The translations under genes and the position numbers were made by a program. A stretch of 64,000 nt of DNA from Flavobacteriaceae bacterium (GTDB lineage Bacteria > Bacteroidota > Bacteroidia > Flavobacteriales > Flavobacteriaceae), in assembly GCA_947453195.1 (NCBI GenBank), contig CANGFO010000006.1:1-64000 (forward strand). Direction: 5' to 3'. The notes below the pieces were generated by a model. That model was not told where the DNA came from, did no database searches, and was given only the letters and a program-made list of their open reading frames with translations. Position 1 is the stretch's first letter. The number at the start of each line of letters is the position of its first letter. This document shows positions 56,101 through 63,992 of the stretch, one piece after another.

Positions 56101-58251
56101 AATACGGTAACTTCTTATCAATGGTTAGTTTTTAACGGAACTACTTGGGCTAATGTTACCAATAATGCAATTTATTCTGGTGCTACTACCAACACACTAA
56201 GCATTTCAAGTGTAAGTTTATCAATGATTGGCTATAAATACAAAGTTATTTTAACTAAAAACGGAAACCGATGCGGAATGATTTCTGCCGCCGCAACCCT
56301 AACAAGCTATCCTAAACCTGCACTTACAAGCCCTATTACCGTGAAGCAATGTGACGATGATACCGATGGGATTTCTAATTTTAATTTGACTGTGAATAAT
56401 CCACTGATTTCTAGCAATTACGCAACCGAAACATTTACTTATTTCACTACTCCAGCAGGAGCCAACACTAACGATCCATTAGTAAAAATAAACAATCCAA
56501 TTGCGTATACTAGCGGAACAGGAACAGTATGGGTGCGAGTGGAAAACAACTTCGGATGTGTTAATTTTGGGCAAATCAATTTAATTGTTTCTGCTACGCA
56601 AATAAATGCTGCAACATTTCATAGAAATTTCACTTTGTGTGACGATGTCGTTACCGGAATTTCTACAGACACCGATGGCACCTCTGTATTTGATTTTAGT
56701 AGTGTAACCAATGATATTAATGCCATTTTACCTCCTCCAAGCTCCAATTATACCATAAAATATTATGCAAACAATGCAGATGCCTTAGCTCAAGTTAATG
56801 CTATTAATCCTAGCTCCTATCGAAATACGGTTGTAAATCAGCAGCTAATTTATGTTAGAATTGACAGCAACAATTTTCAAGGATGTTATGGTTTAGGACC
56901 TTTTGTAACTCTAACTGCAGAGGCACTTCCAATAGCTACGCCTATAAATCCAACCAATACTATAAGACATTGTGATGACGATCAAGATGGAGTATTCTCT
57001 TTTGATACTTCTACGCTTCAATCTAGTATATTAAACGGGCAAACCAATAAAACAGTAACCTATTACGATGCAACTGGAGGAGTAATTAATCCAATTCCTA
57101 CATTTACAGTAAACACAACACAAACTATTACCGTTAGAGTTACCAATAACATAACTCAAGCTACAAATGGTCCTTGTTATGATGAAGAAACAATTACATT
57201 TATTGTAGATAAATTACCTCAAATTTTCCCCGTAGCTGCATTTCAATTAATTAAATGCGACAATGAAATTAATAATCCGGCACTTCAAAATGGAATTTAC
57301 CCATTTGACACAAGTACTTTTGAAAGTACCCTTTTAGGAACTCAAACCGGAATGGAGCTATCATTTACATTAGCAAACGGTCAAGTACTAGCACATTTAC
57401 CAAATCCATTTAATACGCCAACACAAAATGTAACCGCAACAATTGTGAATCCATTAAATACAAGTTGCCCTGCTACGAGTGTATTGAATTTTGTAGTACA
57501 TCCAATTCCAAAAATTGATTTGAATACAAATGGTCAAGCGAATGAGATTGTGTGTACCAATCTTCCAAGTTTTAGTGTAACAATTAACGCTGGAGTTCTT
57601 CCTGGCACACCAACTAATCTTTACACCTACCAATGGTATTTTAATAATGTAATAATTCCTAGTGCGACACAATACAACTTAACGGTTTCACAAGCCGGAA
57701 ATTACGCCGTTGTGGTTACAACAACAGCTGGTTGTAGTGAAATTAGACCAATTACCGTTACTGCCTCTGTTATAGCTTCAATTGATCACATAAACGTAGT
57801 TGATTTATCAGACAATAACTCGGTAGAAATTATTGTAAATAGCAACGGTAACTATGTATATAGTATTGAAGATTCTTATGGGCCCTACCAAGCATCCAAC
57901 TATTTTCCAAATGTTACCATGGGATTTCATACGGTGTACATTAAAGATTTAAATGGATGTGGTATTACCGAACAAAACATTTCAGTGCTGGGAGTTCCTA
58001 AATATTTTACTCCAAATGGAGATGGTTTCAATGATACCTGGAATATTAAAGGCGCTAATAATAAGTTTTACTTCAATACTCTAATTAAGATTTTTGACCG
58101 ATACGGGAAATTCATTAAGCAAATATCACCTGTTGGTGAAGGCTGGGATGGTAATTATAATAATGCTTTGGCCCCAGCAGATGATTATTGGTACAACATA
58201 TTGTTAGAAGATGGTAGAAATGCCAAAGGTCACTTTAGTTTATTAAGATAA
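53170..58251 (+). CDS. Giant secreted adhesin with type B T9SS sorting domain
   Basis: A 1693-residue protein with a signal peptide (about 1-21, ending NNCFSQ). The N-terminal half (about 30-480) resembles the IgGFc-binding domain: GGFINTGVSATTTNHYTFAT, VGSITSDKP-like segments and FQGIGGSDSQANQN. An Ig-like module follows (about 475-545). Thrombospondin type 3-like Ca-binding repeats occur at about 549-570, 762-785 and 816-840 (DTDNDSVIDNLDIDNDNDG, DTDGDGISNQLDLDSENDG). More Ig-like segments follow. The C-terminus from about 1610 (PKYFTPNGDGFNDTWNIKG, then IFDRYGKFI and LLEDGRNAKG) is a type B sorting domain, so it is T9SS cargo held at or released from the cell surface. It overlaps the next small gene by one base. 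Confidence 0.92.
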   Translation: MKKALFLAVILIACISNNCFSQFSKTHYIPPLSNSNSQEPQGQYIYISCPSVTPVSFVIQEIGGNSFTGTVSRDTPYVYTIGTGFDTQLLISQGDVNTIKNNKGYIINAQDLIYANVRLTSTQQNNQAGGLVSKGSAALGTHFRIGGFINTGVSATTTNHYTFATILATENNTTVSFADIKPGVQLLNNTAAGNNPASITLNTGQSFAIAVIGPTNANRDGLIGASITSDKPIVVNCGSFAGSNGTTSNLDLGMDQIVSAERTGMEYIFVKGAGLDVTERPLLIADSDNTEIYLNGSTTPTTTLNSGQYLALSGTDFSANGNLYVRSSKNIFAFQGIGGSDSQANQNMHFVPPLSCQTPKSINNIPKINEVGGLTDFSGTVCIVTKTGANLTFIIDGVNYTLGTLPASLNLIGPLTVNGNSNFVTYTIDGLTGNVSIFSTEQVYVSYYGSSGAATYGGFYSGFTFKPEIVFQPVVASVSNCIPNINLNVNAISNFDSYQWYFNGTAISGANSNTYSPLQPGYYKVKASLTDCGIDYFSDEIPVSSCPLDTDNDSVIDNLDIDNDNDGITNCTESNGDQAISLLNTAAGTVAVSNYSNTFTGTITTTGVASATPFMGSTDGSFISELPAGKTNQVKYEMTFTQPISLDLEYVTTANSSDLINSNGSYIINSPINKTITVLNPTNQLLIDTNYDGIYESGITQYSSFEIRFRLNSTTPLAAGTGTFKFVSNFSNTLIFTHNNLSDSVADKATFKLKATCVSKDTDGDGISNQLDLDSENDGIPDLIEAQGANAIASSGVDANHDGLDDAFGTGITPKDSDTDGVADYIDLDSDNDGIFDLNESGSGATDTNLNGIIDGNNFGTNGLANSLETTADNGILNYTVANTDADAFYNYIDTESDSDGCLDVTEAGYSQFDSGSGTLGTAFPVTVNPLNGIVTSGPAYILPNQDYVIGAPIIINTQPQDAITCENQSATFTIATNTVTSYQWLVFNGTTWANVTNNAIYSGATTNTLSISSVSLSMIGYKYKVILTKNGNRCGMISAAATLTSYPKPALTSPITVKQCDDDTDGISNFNLTVNNPLISSNYATETFTYFTTPAGANTNDPLVKINNPIAYTSGTGTVWVRVENNFGCVNFGQINLIVSATQINAATFHRNFTLCDDVVTGISTDTDGTSVFDFSSVTNDINAILPPPSSNYTIKYYANNADALAQVNAINPSSYRNTVVNQQLIYVRIDSNNFQGCYGLGPFVTLTAEALPIATPINPTNTIRHCDDDQDGVFSFDTSTLQSSILNGQTNKTVTYYDATGGVINPIPTFTVNTTQTITVRVTNNITQATNGPCYDEETITFIVDKLPQIFPVAAFQLIKCDNEINNPALQNGIYPFDTSTFESTLLGTQTGMELSFTLANGQVLAHLPNPFNTPTQNVTATIVNPLNTSCPATSVLNFVVHPIPKIDLNTNGQANEIVCTNLPSFSVTINAGVLPGTPTNLYTYQWYFNNVIIPSATQYNLTVSQAGNYAVVVTTTAGCSEIRPITVTASVIASIDHINVVDLSDNNSVEIIVNSNGNYVYSIEDSYGPYQASNYFPNVTMGFHTVYIKDLNGCGITEQNISVLGVPKYFTPNGDGFNDTWNIKGANNKFYFNTLIKIFDRYGKFIKQISPVGEGWDGNYNNALAPADDYWYNILLEDGRNAKGHFSLLR

Positions 58252-58400
58252 TGAATTCACTATTTAAAGTTATAGCAAAGCTAAACAAGTTACTATTACC
58301 AAGTTTTACCAAAAAAGAACTTGATATAGCCAAAGCAAAAAAATGGCAATTAGCAATTATTGGGTGGCGTTATTATGTAACTAAAAGAGCCTTAGAATAA
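58251..58400 (+). CDS. 49-residue protein coupled to the adhesin gene
   Basis: ATG 58251 shares one base with the adhesin stop (TAATG), a typical coupled arrangement; the stop is 58398-58400. The product has a basic, amphipathic sequence: MNSLFKVIAKLNKLLLPSFT followed by KKELDIAKAKKWQLAIIGWR and YYVTKRALE. Small flavobacterial proteins of this form (two 'K-LN' and 'WRYYVT'-like motifs) are often labelled SsrA-binding-like in databases, although they lack the SmpB fold; I do not trust that label. The function is unknown. Confidence 0.72.
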   Translation: MNSLFKVIAKLNKLLLPSFTKKELDIAKAKKWQLAIIGWRYYVTKRALE

Positions 58401-58457
58401 TACTCTAAGAATTTCTAGTTAGTTACTTTTTAAGATTGAATAATTTTAAAATTAGAT

Positions 58458-58487
58458 TTGCAAATAACATATTAATCGCTATATTTG
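58458..58487 (+). promoter_or_regulatory. Full promoter of tRNA-Arg
   Basis: TTG (58458-58460), 19 bases, TATATTTG (58480-58487): the complete Bacteroidetes promoter, 13 bases before the tRNA. Confidence 0.78.
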
Positions 58488-58500
58488 CACCCACAAAAAA

Positions 58501-58574
58501 GGCCTCGTGGCGCAACTGAATAGCGCACTTGATTACGGCTCAAGAGGTTACTGGTTTGAATCCAGTCGAGGTCA
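58501..58574 (+). tRNA. tRNA-Arg (anticodon ACG)
   Basis: Cloverleaf of 74 bases: acceptor GGCCTCG pairs with CGAGGTC (one G-U), anticodon arm CTTGA-TTACGGC-TCAAG with anticodon ACG, T arm CTGG-TTTGAAT-CCAG. The discriminator is A. CCA is not encoded. A34 would normally be edited to inosine and read CGN codons. Confidence 0.95.
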
Positions 58575-58578
58575 CAAC

Positions 58579-58613
58579 AACCCTTATAAACTATGTTTAT
58601 GAGGGTTTTTTAT
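58579..58613. terminator. Terminator of tRNA-Arg and the convergent MFS gene
   Basis: AACCCTTATAAAC-TAT-GTTTATGAGGGTT with one G-U pair, T6 tail on the plus strand. Confidence 0.88.
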
Positions 58614-59902
58614 TTTAACTCTTCTTCTTTTTTGTGATCAAAAGTAAATTGTCGCAATTGAGGTACTTTCATAAAGGTAAATGCAACAACTCCTAAAGTA
58701 AGACATCCACCTACAACAACCGCTCTAACAGTTCCTAACCAATTGGCCATTACCCCACTTTCAAAATCGCCAAACTCATTAGACGAACTAATAAAAATGG
58801 TATTCACAGCAGAAACTCGTCCGCGCATAGCATCGGGAGTAACCAACTGCAATATGGTGCTTCGAATTACAACACTCACGGCATCAAGCATTCCTGACAA
58901 TAATAACATCGCAAAAGAAAGATAGAAATTGGTAGAAATTCCAAATATAATAATAGACAAAGCAAAACCGGTAACACATAGAAATAATTTTCTACCTGGA
59001 TTTGTTTTTAACGGAATAAACGCCAATAAACCCAAAGTAAGTAGCGCACCTATTCCTGGAGCAGATCGCAAGATTCCAAAGCCAATTTCGTTCACATGCA
59101 AAATTTCCTTTTGGTAAACAGGCAATAAAGCAACAGCACTACCAAAGAATACCGAGAACATATCTAAACATTGCGCTGCCAATAAAGTTGGTGTATTCAT
59201 AACAAATTTCAAGCCTTCTTTAATGCTTTTTAAAACGGGTTCTTTTTCTGGCTTTAAAATTGGTTTGATTGTAATATTAAATATCGGAATGTAAATAAGT
59301 AACAAGAAAGCAATTACCGCTAAAAGTCCTGCCGTAATTCCCAATGAGGCTATAAAAACTCCAGCAATTAATGGGCCAAGTACCGATCCCATTTGCCAGG
59401 ACATACTACTCCAACTTGTAGCATTGGGATAATATTCTCGGGGAACTACTAATCCGAAAAGAGAAAACATTGAAGGCCCAAAAAAAGATCGAAGAATTCC
59501 GCCAATAAAAACAAAAAAATAAATCAAACCAACTAATACAGAAACAGAAAATTCTTTTTGCACAAAAGGAAGCGCTATTGCAAATAAACAAATTGCCGTA
59601 ATTAAATATCCAGAAATACATCGGACAATCATTTTTCGTTTTTCATTTTGATCCACAAAATGCCCAGCAAACAAAGAACAACCAATTGCCGGAATCACTT
59701 CGGCAAGACCAACAAAACCAAGAGATAATTTACTATCTGTAAGTGAATACACCCAATAATACAAAATAGTAGATTGCATGTTTAATGCAAAAATTAATCC
59801 AAAACGAGTTATAAGAAACGCTTGAAATTCTTTGATTTTAAGAGCTGGATTTTTATAAAAAAAACCAGATTCTGAAACCGATGAAGGATTAATTTTATTC
59901 AT
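58610..59902 (-). CDS. Major facilitator superfamily transporter
   Basis: A 430-residue permease with about 12 hydrophobic segments, starting with a cytosolic N-terminus of about 25 residues. MFS features include LGFVGLAEVIPAIGCSLFAGHFVDQNEKRKM near residues 60-95 and AMRGRVSAVNTIFI later. It resembles the EntS/enterobactin exporter-like and multidrug branch, but the substrate is unknown. It has its own -7 element (59939) and shares the tRNA terminator. Confidence 0.85.
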   Translation of the reverse strand: MNKINPSSVSESGFFYKNPALKIKEFQAFLITRFGLIFALNMQSTILYYWVYSLTDSKLSLGFVGLAEVIPAIGCSLFAGHFVDQNEKRKMIVRCISGYLITAICLFAIALPFVQKEFSVSVLVGLIYFFVFIGGILRSFFGPSMFSLFGLVVPREYYPNATSWSSMSWQMGSVLGPLIAGVFIASLGITAGLLAVIAFLLLIYIPIFNITIKPILKPEKEPVLKSIKEGLKFVMNTPTLLAAQCLDMFSVFFGSAVALLPVYQKEILHVNEIGFGILRSAPGIGALLTLGLLAFIPLKTNPGRKLFLCVTGFALSIIIFGISTNFYLSFAMLLLSGMLDAVSVVIRSTILQLVTPDAMRGRVSAVNTIFISSSNEFGDFESGVMANWLGTVRAVVVGGCLTLGVVAFTFMKVPQLRQFTFDHKKEEELK

Positions 59903-59938
59903 AAGGTATCGTTAGACTTTTTCTAATTTGCTATTTTT

Positions 59939-59946
59939 CAAAAGTA
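59939..59946 (-). promoter_or_regulatory. -7 element of the second MFS gene
   Basis: Minus strand TACTTTTG, 36 bases before the ATG at 59902. Confidence 0.55.
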
Positions 59947-60047
59947 CCAATTTTGTTAAAATAGAATGGGCTTAAAAAAGAAAATTATCAACAAATAAAA
60001 ACCTATATCAAGCTAATTTTAGTAGTTTTACCTACTTAATTTTTAAC

Positions 60048-60620
60048 ATGCACACCGATTATATTTTAGATCAAGAGTTCAGAAACGAAATTTTTGACGA
60101 TAACAACACCAAATACAAGGATTTTGAAAACTGTAATTTCTACAATTGCGATTTTAGAAACTGCACTTTCAAAACTATTACCTTTATTGATTGCAATTTC
60201 TTTGATTGTAATTTTCAAGACACCAAGATTAATTATGTCTCTTTGAGAGGGGTATTTTTCAATAAATGTAATTTTACAAATGTGAATTTTGCTATGACAG
60301 ACCAAGTTATTTATGAATTCCACTTTACGGATTGTTTGCTTGATTATGCTAAATTTTATGCTTTAAAGCTCAAAAAAATGAAGTTCATTAATTGCAGTTT
60401 GATTGCTGCCGACTTCATGTCGAGTGATTTAACCGAAGTGTTATTTGACAACTGCAATCTAAGAAGAGCTGTATTTATTGACACTATTGCAAACAAAGCC
60501 GATTTTTCTACCAGCTACGACTACGCTTTTGATCCAGAAAAAAACAAAATCAAGAAAGCCGTTTTTTCAATGGAGGGTCTAAAAGGACTTTTAGAGAAAT
60601 ACGATATTGTTGTAAAATAA
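60048..60620 (+). CDS. Pentapeptide-repeat protein
   Basis: A 190-residue right-handed quadrilateral beta-helix made of pentapeptide repeats of the A(D/N)LXX/CXFXX kind: FENCNFYNCDFRNCTFK, then NFFDCNFQD, then FINCSLIAADFMSSDL and DNCNLRRAVFID. The final about 35 residues (DPEKNKIKKAVFSMEGLKG, then LLEKYDIVV) form the C-terminal cap typical of this group. Qnr/MfpA-like members mimic DNA and protect gyrase, but this protein is shorter than Qnr (about 218) and I cannot say it does so. No signal peptide. Single gene. Confidence 0.85.
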   Translation: MHTDYILDQEFRNEIFDDNNTKYKDFENCNFYNCDFRNCTFKTITFIDCNFFDCNFQDTKINYVSLRGVFFNKCNFTNVNFAMTDQVIYEFHFTDCLLDYAKFYALKLKKMKFINCSLIAADFMSSDLTEVLFDNCNLRRAVFIDTIANKADFSTSYDYAFDPEKNKIKKAVFSMEGLKGLLEKYDIVVK

Positions 60621-60648
60621 GCCATCCCTACTCTACAATTTTTCAATT

Positions 60649-60681
60649 TTGTTATTTATTACAAATTAATCCGTAAATTTG
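60649..60681 (+). promoter_or_regulatory. Full promoter of the ygiD-type gene
   Basis: TTG (60649-60651), 22 bases, TAAATTTG (60674-60681): both elements at legal spacing, 20 bases before the TTG start codon. Confidence 0.65.
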
Positions 60682-60701
60682 TATATACAAATGTTTTCAA
60701 A

Positions 60702-61580
60702 TTGAATCGTTTTGAATTTATTAAATTACTAATTGGAGGTGCGACAATGACATCACTACAGCCTTTTTATGATTGGTCGAAAGAACTAAAAGAAGAAGAT
60801 ATTAAACTTCCGACCTTATTTATAGGACATGGCTCCCCTATGAATGGTATTGAGAATAATGAATTTTCACAAACTTGGAAAAATTTTGGCAAGGAAATTC
60901 CAAAACCAAAAGCAGTTTTAGTAATTTCTGCACATTGGCTAACAAATGGAACCAAAATAACAGCCATGGAAAACCCAAAAACAATACATGATTTTGGCGG
61001 CTTTCCACAAGCGTTGTTTGACGTGCAATATCCTGCAAAAGGTGATCCTAAATTAGCTATTGAAACTAGTAAATTAATAACATCTACCCAAGTGGAACTT
61101 GATCACGAATGGGGTTTAGATCACGGAACCTGGACGGTTGTTAAACATATGTATCCCGATGCAGATATTCCTGTGTTACAATTGAGTATTGATTTCAATA
61201 AACCAGCGCAATACCATTATGACTTAGCTAAACAATTGGCCTCTTTGCGCAAAAAAGGTGTTTTACTAATTGGAAGCGGAAATATGGTTCACAATTTAAG
61301 AATGATAGCTTGGGACAAACTTAACGAGAGTAATTACGGTTATGATTGGGCCATTGAAATGAATTCGATTTTTAAAGATAAAATACAATCTGGTGATGTA
61401 AAATCGCTGATAGCCTATGAAAAATTAGGAACCGCAGCCCAACTAGCTATTCCAACTCCCGATCATTATTTTCCTTTGCTTTACAATCTTGGACTGCAAG
61501 ATGAAAATGATGCGATTCGTTTCTTCAATGACAAATCAGTGGGAGGCTCTTTAACCATGACATCCGTTAAAATTGGATAA
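60702..61580 (+). CDS. ygiD: Extradiol dioxygenase (YgiD/4,5-DOPA dioxygenase family)
   Basis: A 292-residue zinc-dependent extradiol ring-cleavage-type protein: TLFIGHGSPMN, VLVISAHWLTNGTKIT, PKTIHDFGGFP, DHEWGLDHGTWTV and LLIGSGNMVHNLR hold the conserved His residues and Glu. The start is a TTG at 60702; the translation begins MNRFEFIKLLIGGATMTS, as in related proteins, and a full promoter lies at the right distance. The next ATG (60747) would remove 15 residues. The early hydrophobic stretch may be a weak export or Tat-like signal, but no twin Arg is seen. The in vivo substrate is unknown. Confidence 0.88.
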   Translation: MNRFEFIKLLIGGATMTSLQPFYDWSKELKEEDIKLPTLFIGHGSPMNGIENNEFSQTWKNFGKEIPKPKAVLVISAHWLTNGTKITAMENPKTIHDFGGFPQALFDVQYPAKGDPKLAIETSKLITSTQVELDHEWGLDHGTWTVVKHMYPDADIPVLQLSIDFNKPAQYHYDLAKQLASLRKKGVLLIGSGNMVHNLRMIAWDKLNESNYGYDWAIEMNSIFKDKIQSGDVKSLIAYEKLGTAAQLAIPTPDHYFPLLYNLGLQDENDAIRFFNDKSVGGSLTMTSVKIG

Positions 61581-61601
61581 TATTCCAAGTGGCGTATAAC
61601 T

Positions 61602-61632
61602 AAAAAAGTCCTGATTTCTCAGGACTTTTTTA
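61602..61632. terminator. Bidirectional terminator
   Basis: AAAAGTCCTGA-TTTC-TCAGGACTTTT with flanking A and T runs, between the ygiD-type gene and typA. Confidence 0.9.
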
Positions 61633-61650
61633 TATTAACTAGTTCAAAAT

Positions 61651-63447
61651 TTATATTTTGAAACGTTTTCTTTCGGTTTCAGTCAAATAGATTTTTCTTA
61701 ATCGAATTGACTTAGGAGTAACCTCCACATATTCATCTTTTTGAATGTATTCTAAAGCTTCTTCTAATGAGAAAATAACCGGTGGAATAATTCTTGCTTT
61801 TTCATCATTTCCAGAGGAACGAACATTAGATTGTTTTTTCTCTTTAGTTACGTTTACACACATATCATCACCACGAGAATTTTCTCCAATTACTTGACCT
61901 TCGTATATTTCTGCATTTGGTTCAACAAAAAACTTACCTCGATCTTGCAATTTATCAATAGAATACGGAATAGCTTTCCCTTTTTCCATAGATATTAATG
62001 ACCCTTTATTACGTCCAGAAATTTCTCCTTTGTAAGGCTCATATCCAATAAAACGGTGTGCCATAATTGCTTCACCTGCAGTAGCAGTAAGCAATTGGTT
62101 ACGCAATCCAATAATTCCACGAGATGGAATGTTGAATTTTATAATCATACGTTCTCCTTTAGTCTCCATACTTAGCATTTCTCCTTTACGGAAAGATACA
62201 AACTCTACAGCTCTTCCAGAAAGTGATTCCGGTAAGTCAATAGTTAATTCCTCTATTGGTTCACATTTTTGACCATCAATTTCTTTAATAATAACTTGAG
62301 GTTGACCAATTTGTAATTCATATCCTTCTCTTCTCATTGTTTCAATAAGAACAGACAAGTGAAGTACTCCACGACCAAAAACCATGAATTTATCAGCAGA
62401 ATCTGTTTCACCCATACGCATTGCAAGGTTTTTTTCTAATTCTTTTGTCAATCTTTCTCTAATATGTCTTGAAGTTACAAATTTACCTTCTTTACCAAAA
62501 AATGGCGAGTCATTAATTGTAAACAACATACTCATCGTTGGCTCATCAATAGCAATAGTTTGTAAAGCTTCTGGATTTTCGTAATCAGCAATTGTATCAC
62601 CAATTTCAAATCCTTCTACTCCAACAATTGCGCAAATATCTCCAGCAACTACTTGTGGAACTTTTTTACGTCCAAGACCTTCAAAAGTATGTATTTCTTT
62701 AATTCTTGACTTCATTATTGAACCATCTCTTTTACATAAAGATATTGGCATCCCTTCTTTAAGAACTCCTCTTTCTAATCTACCAATCGCAATACGACCT
62801 GTAAAAGATGAAAAGTCTAAAGAGGTAATCAACATTTGAGGTGTACCTTCAGAAACTTTAGGTGCAGGAACGTGTTCTACTACCATGTCTAGAAGTGGCT
62901 CAATATTGTCCGTTATATTTTCCCAATGATCCGACATCCAATTGTTTTTTGCTGAACCATAAACCGCTGGAAAATCCAATTGCCATTCTTCTGCACCCAA
63001 TTCAAACATCAAGTCAAAAACTTTCTCATGTACTTCTTCTGGTGTACAATTTTCTTTATCTACTTTATTGATAACTACACAAGGCTTCAACCCTAAGTCG
63101 ATTGCTTTTTGCAAAACAAAACGTGTTTGTGGCATAGGACCTTCAAAAGCATCTACCAAAAGGCAAACACCATCAGCCATATTTAACACACGCTCTACTT
63201 CACCACCAAAATCGGCGTGACCAGGAGTGTCAATAATATTAATTTTAGTACCTTTATAAACAACTGATACGTTTTTAGAAGTAATGGTAATACCTCTTTC
63301 ACGTTCCAAATCGTTGTTGTCTAATATTAAGTCACCGGTATTTTCGTTATCACGAAAAAGTTGACAGTGGTACATGATTTTGTCAACCAAAGTAGTCTTA
63401 CCGTGGTCAACGTGGGCAATAATTGCAATGTTTCTGATAGATTCCAT
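61651..63447 (-). CDS. typA: Ribosome-associated GTPase TypA/BipA
   Basis: A 598-residue translational GTPase needed for ribosome assembly and stress growth. The G domain (1-200) has AHVDHGKTTLVDKI, a RGITI switch segment, DTPGHADFGGEV and NKVDKE. EF-G-like domains II, III and V follow, and the C-terminal TypA-specific domain is present. Length and motifs are normal. Confidence 0.97.
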   Translation of the reverse strand: MESIRNIAIIAHVDHGKTTLVDKIMYHCQLFRDNENTGDLILDNNDLERERGITITSKNVSVVYKGTKINIIDTPGHADFGGEVERVLNMADGVCLLVDAFEGPMPQTRFVLQKAIDLGLKPCVVINKVDKENCTPEEVHEKVFDLMFELGAEEWQLDFPAVYGSAKNNWMSDHWENITDNIEPLLDMVVEHVPAPKVSEGTPQMLITSLDFSSFTGRIAIGRLERGVLKEGMPISLCKRDGSIMKSRIKEIHTFEGLGRKKVPQVVAGDICAIVGVEGFEIGDTIADYENPEALQTIAIDEPTMSMLFTINDSPFFGKEGKFVTSRHIRERLTKELEKNLAMRMGETDSADKFMVFGRGVLHLSVLIETMRREGYELQIGQPQVIIKEIDGQKCEPIEELTIDLPESLSGRAVEFVSFRKGEMLSMETKGERMIIKFNIPSRGIIGLRNQLLTATAGEAIMAHRFIGYEPYKGEISGRNKGSLISMEKGKAIPYSIDKLQDRGKFFVEPNAEIYEGQVIGENSRGDDMCVNVTKEKKQSNVRSSGNDEKARIIPPVIFSLEEALEYIQKDEYVEVTPKSIRLRKIYLTETERKRFKI

Positions 63448-63466
63448 CTTGTTTTTTTAGGAGGTG

Positions 63467-63474
63467 CAAAGGTA
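63467..63474 (-). promoter_or_regulatory. -7 element of typA
   Basis: Minus strand TACCTTTG, 19 bases before the ATG at 63447. Confidence 0.6.
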
Positions 63475-63591
63475 CACTTTATTTTGACAAAAAAAATCTA
63501 AAGCTAAATACTTTACATTTTAATAATCAAATAGAACGATATTGACCATTAAGAATAATGAAAAGACAGATTAGGAAAGGTATTAAAACAA

Positions 63592-63618
63592 AAAAACTCC
63601 CATTTCTGGAAGTTTTAA
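63592..63618 (-). terminator. Probable terminator of rpsT
   Basis: AAAACTCC-CATTTCT-GGAAGTTTT, with an imperfect stem (one mismatch), preceded by an A run on the plus strand; about 23 bases beyond the rpsT stop. Confidence 0.55.
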
Positions 63619-63640
63619 TTGTATTTTAAAATGAAAAATA

Positions 63641-63892
63641 TTACATTTTCGCAACGTGCTTTGTTAATTTAGATTTTAAATTAGAAGCTTTGTTATCGTG
63701 AATGATATTTTTCTTAGCTAAACGATCAATCATAGAGATTACACCAGCTAATTTAGAAGCAGCATCTGATTTATCAGTAGCTACTCTAAGTGCTTTAATA
63801 GCATTACGAGTAGTTTTATGTTGGTATCTGTTTAATACTCTTTTCTTTTCGTTACTTCTAATTCTTTTTAAAGCTGACTTATGATTTGCCAT
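63641..63892 (-). CDS. rpsT: Ribosomal protein S20
   Basis: An 83-residue helical, basic small-subunit protein: MANHKSALKRIRSNEKKRVL at the start, then KTTRNAIKALR and KNIIHDNKASNLKSKLTKHV. It lies 28 bases downstream of tRNA-Glu, on the same strand, and may share its transcript. Confidence 0.97.
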   Translation of the reverse strand: MANHKSALKRIRSNEKKRVLNRYQHKTTRNAIKALRVATDKSDAASKLAGVISMIDRLAKKNIIHDNKASNLKSKLTKHVAKM

Positions 63893-63920
63893 TTTATTTT
63901 TTTTTAAATAATTTATTTTG

Positions 63921-63992
63921 TAGCCCGTAGGGGAATCGAACCCCTCTTACCAGGATGAAAACCTGGCGTCCTAACCGATAGACGAACGGGCC
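63921..63992 (-). tRNA. tRNA-Glu (anticodon TTC)
   Basis: Cloverleaf of 72 bases read on the minus strand: acceptor GGCCCGT with ACGGGCT (one G-U), anticodon arm CCAGG-TTTTCAT-CCTGG with TTC, T arm GGGG-TTCGATT-CCCC, discriminator A. CCA is not encoded. Confidence 0.95.

Noticed and set aside
58251..58400. SsrA-binding protein (SmpB) annotation for the 49-residue gene
   Set aside because: SmpB has about 150 residues with an OB fold; this peptide is far too short.
63558..63629. 23-residue frame on the plus strand
   Set aside because: It overlaps the rpsT terminator, has no promoter motif and has no recognisable pattern.
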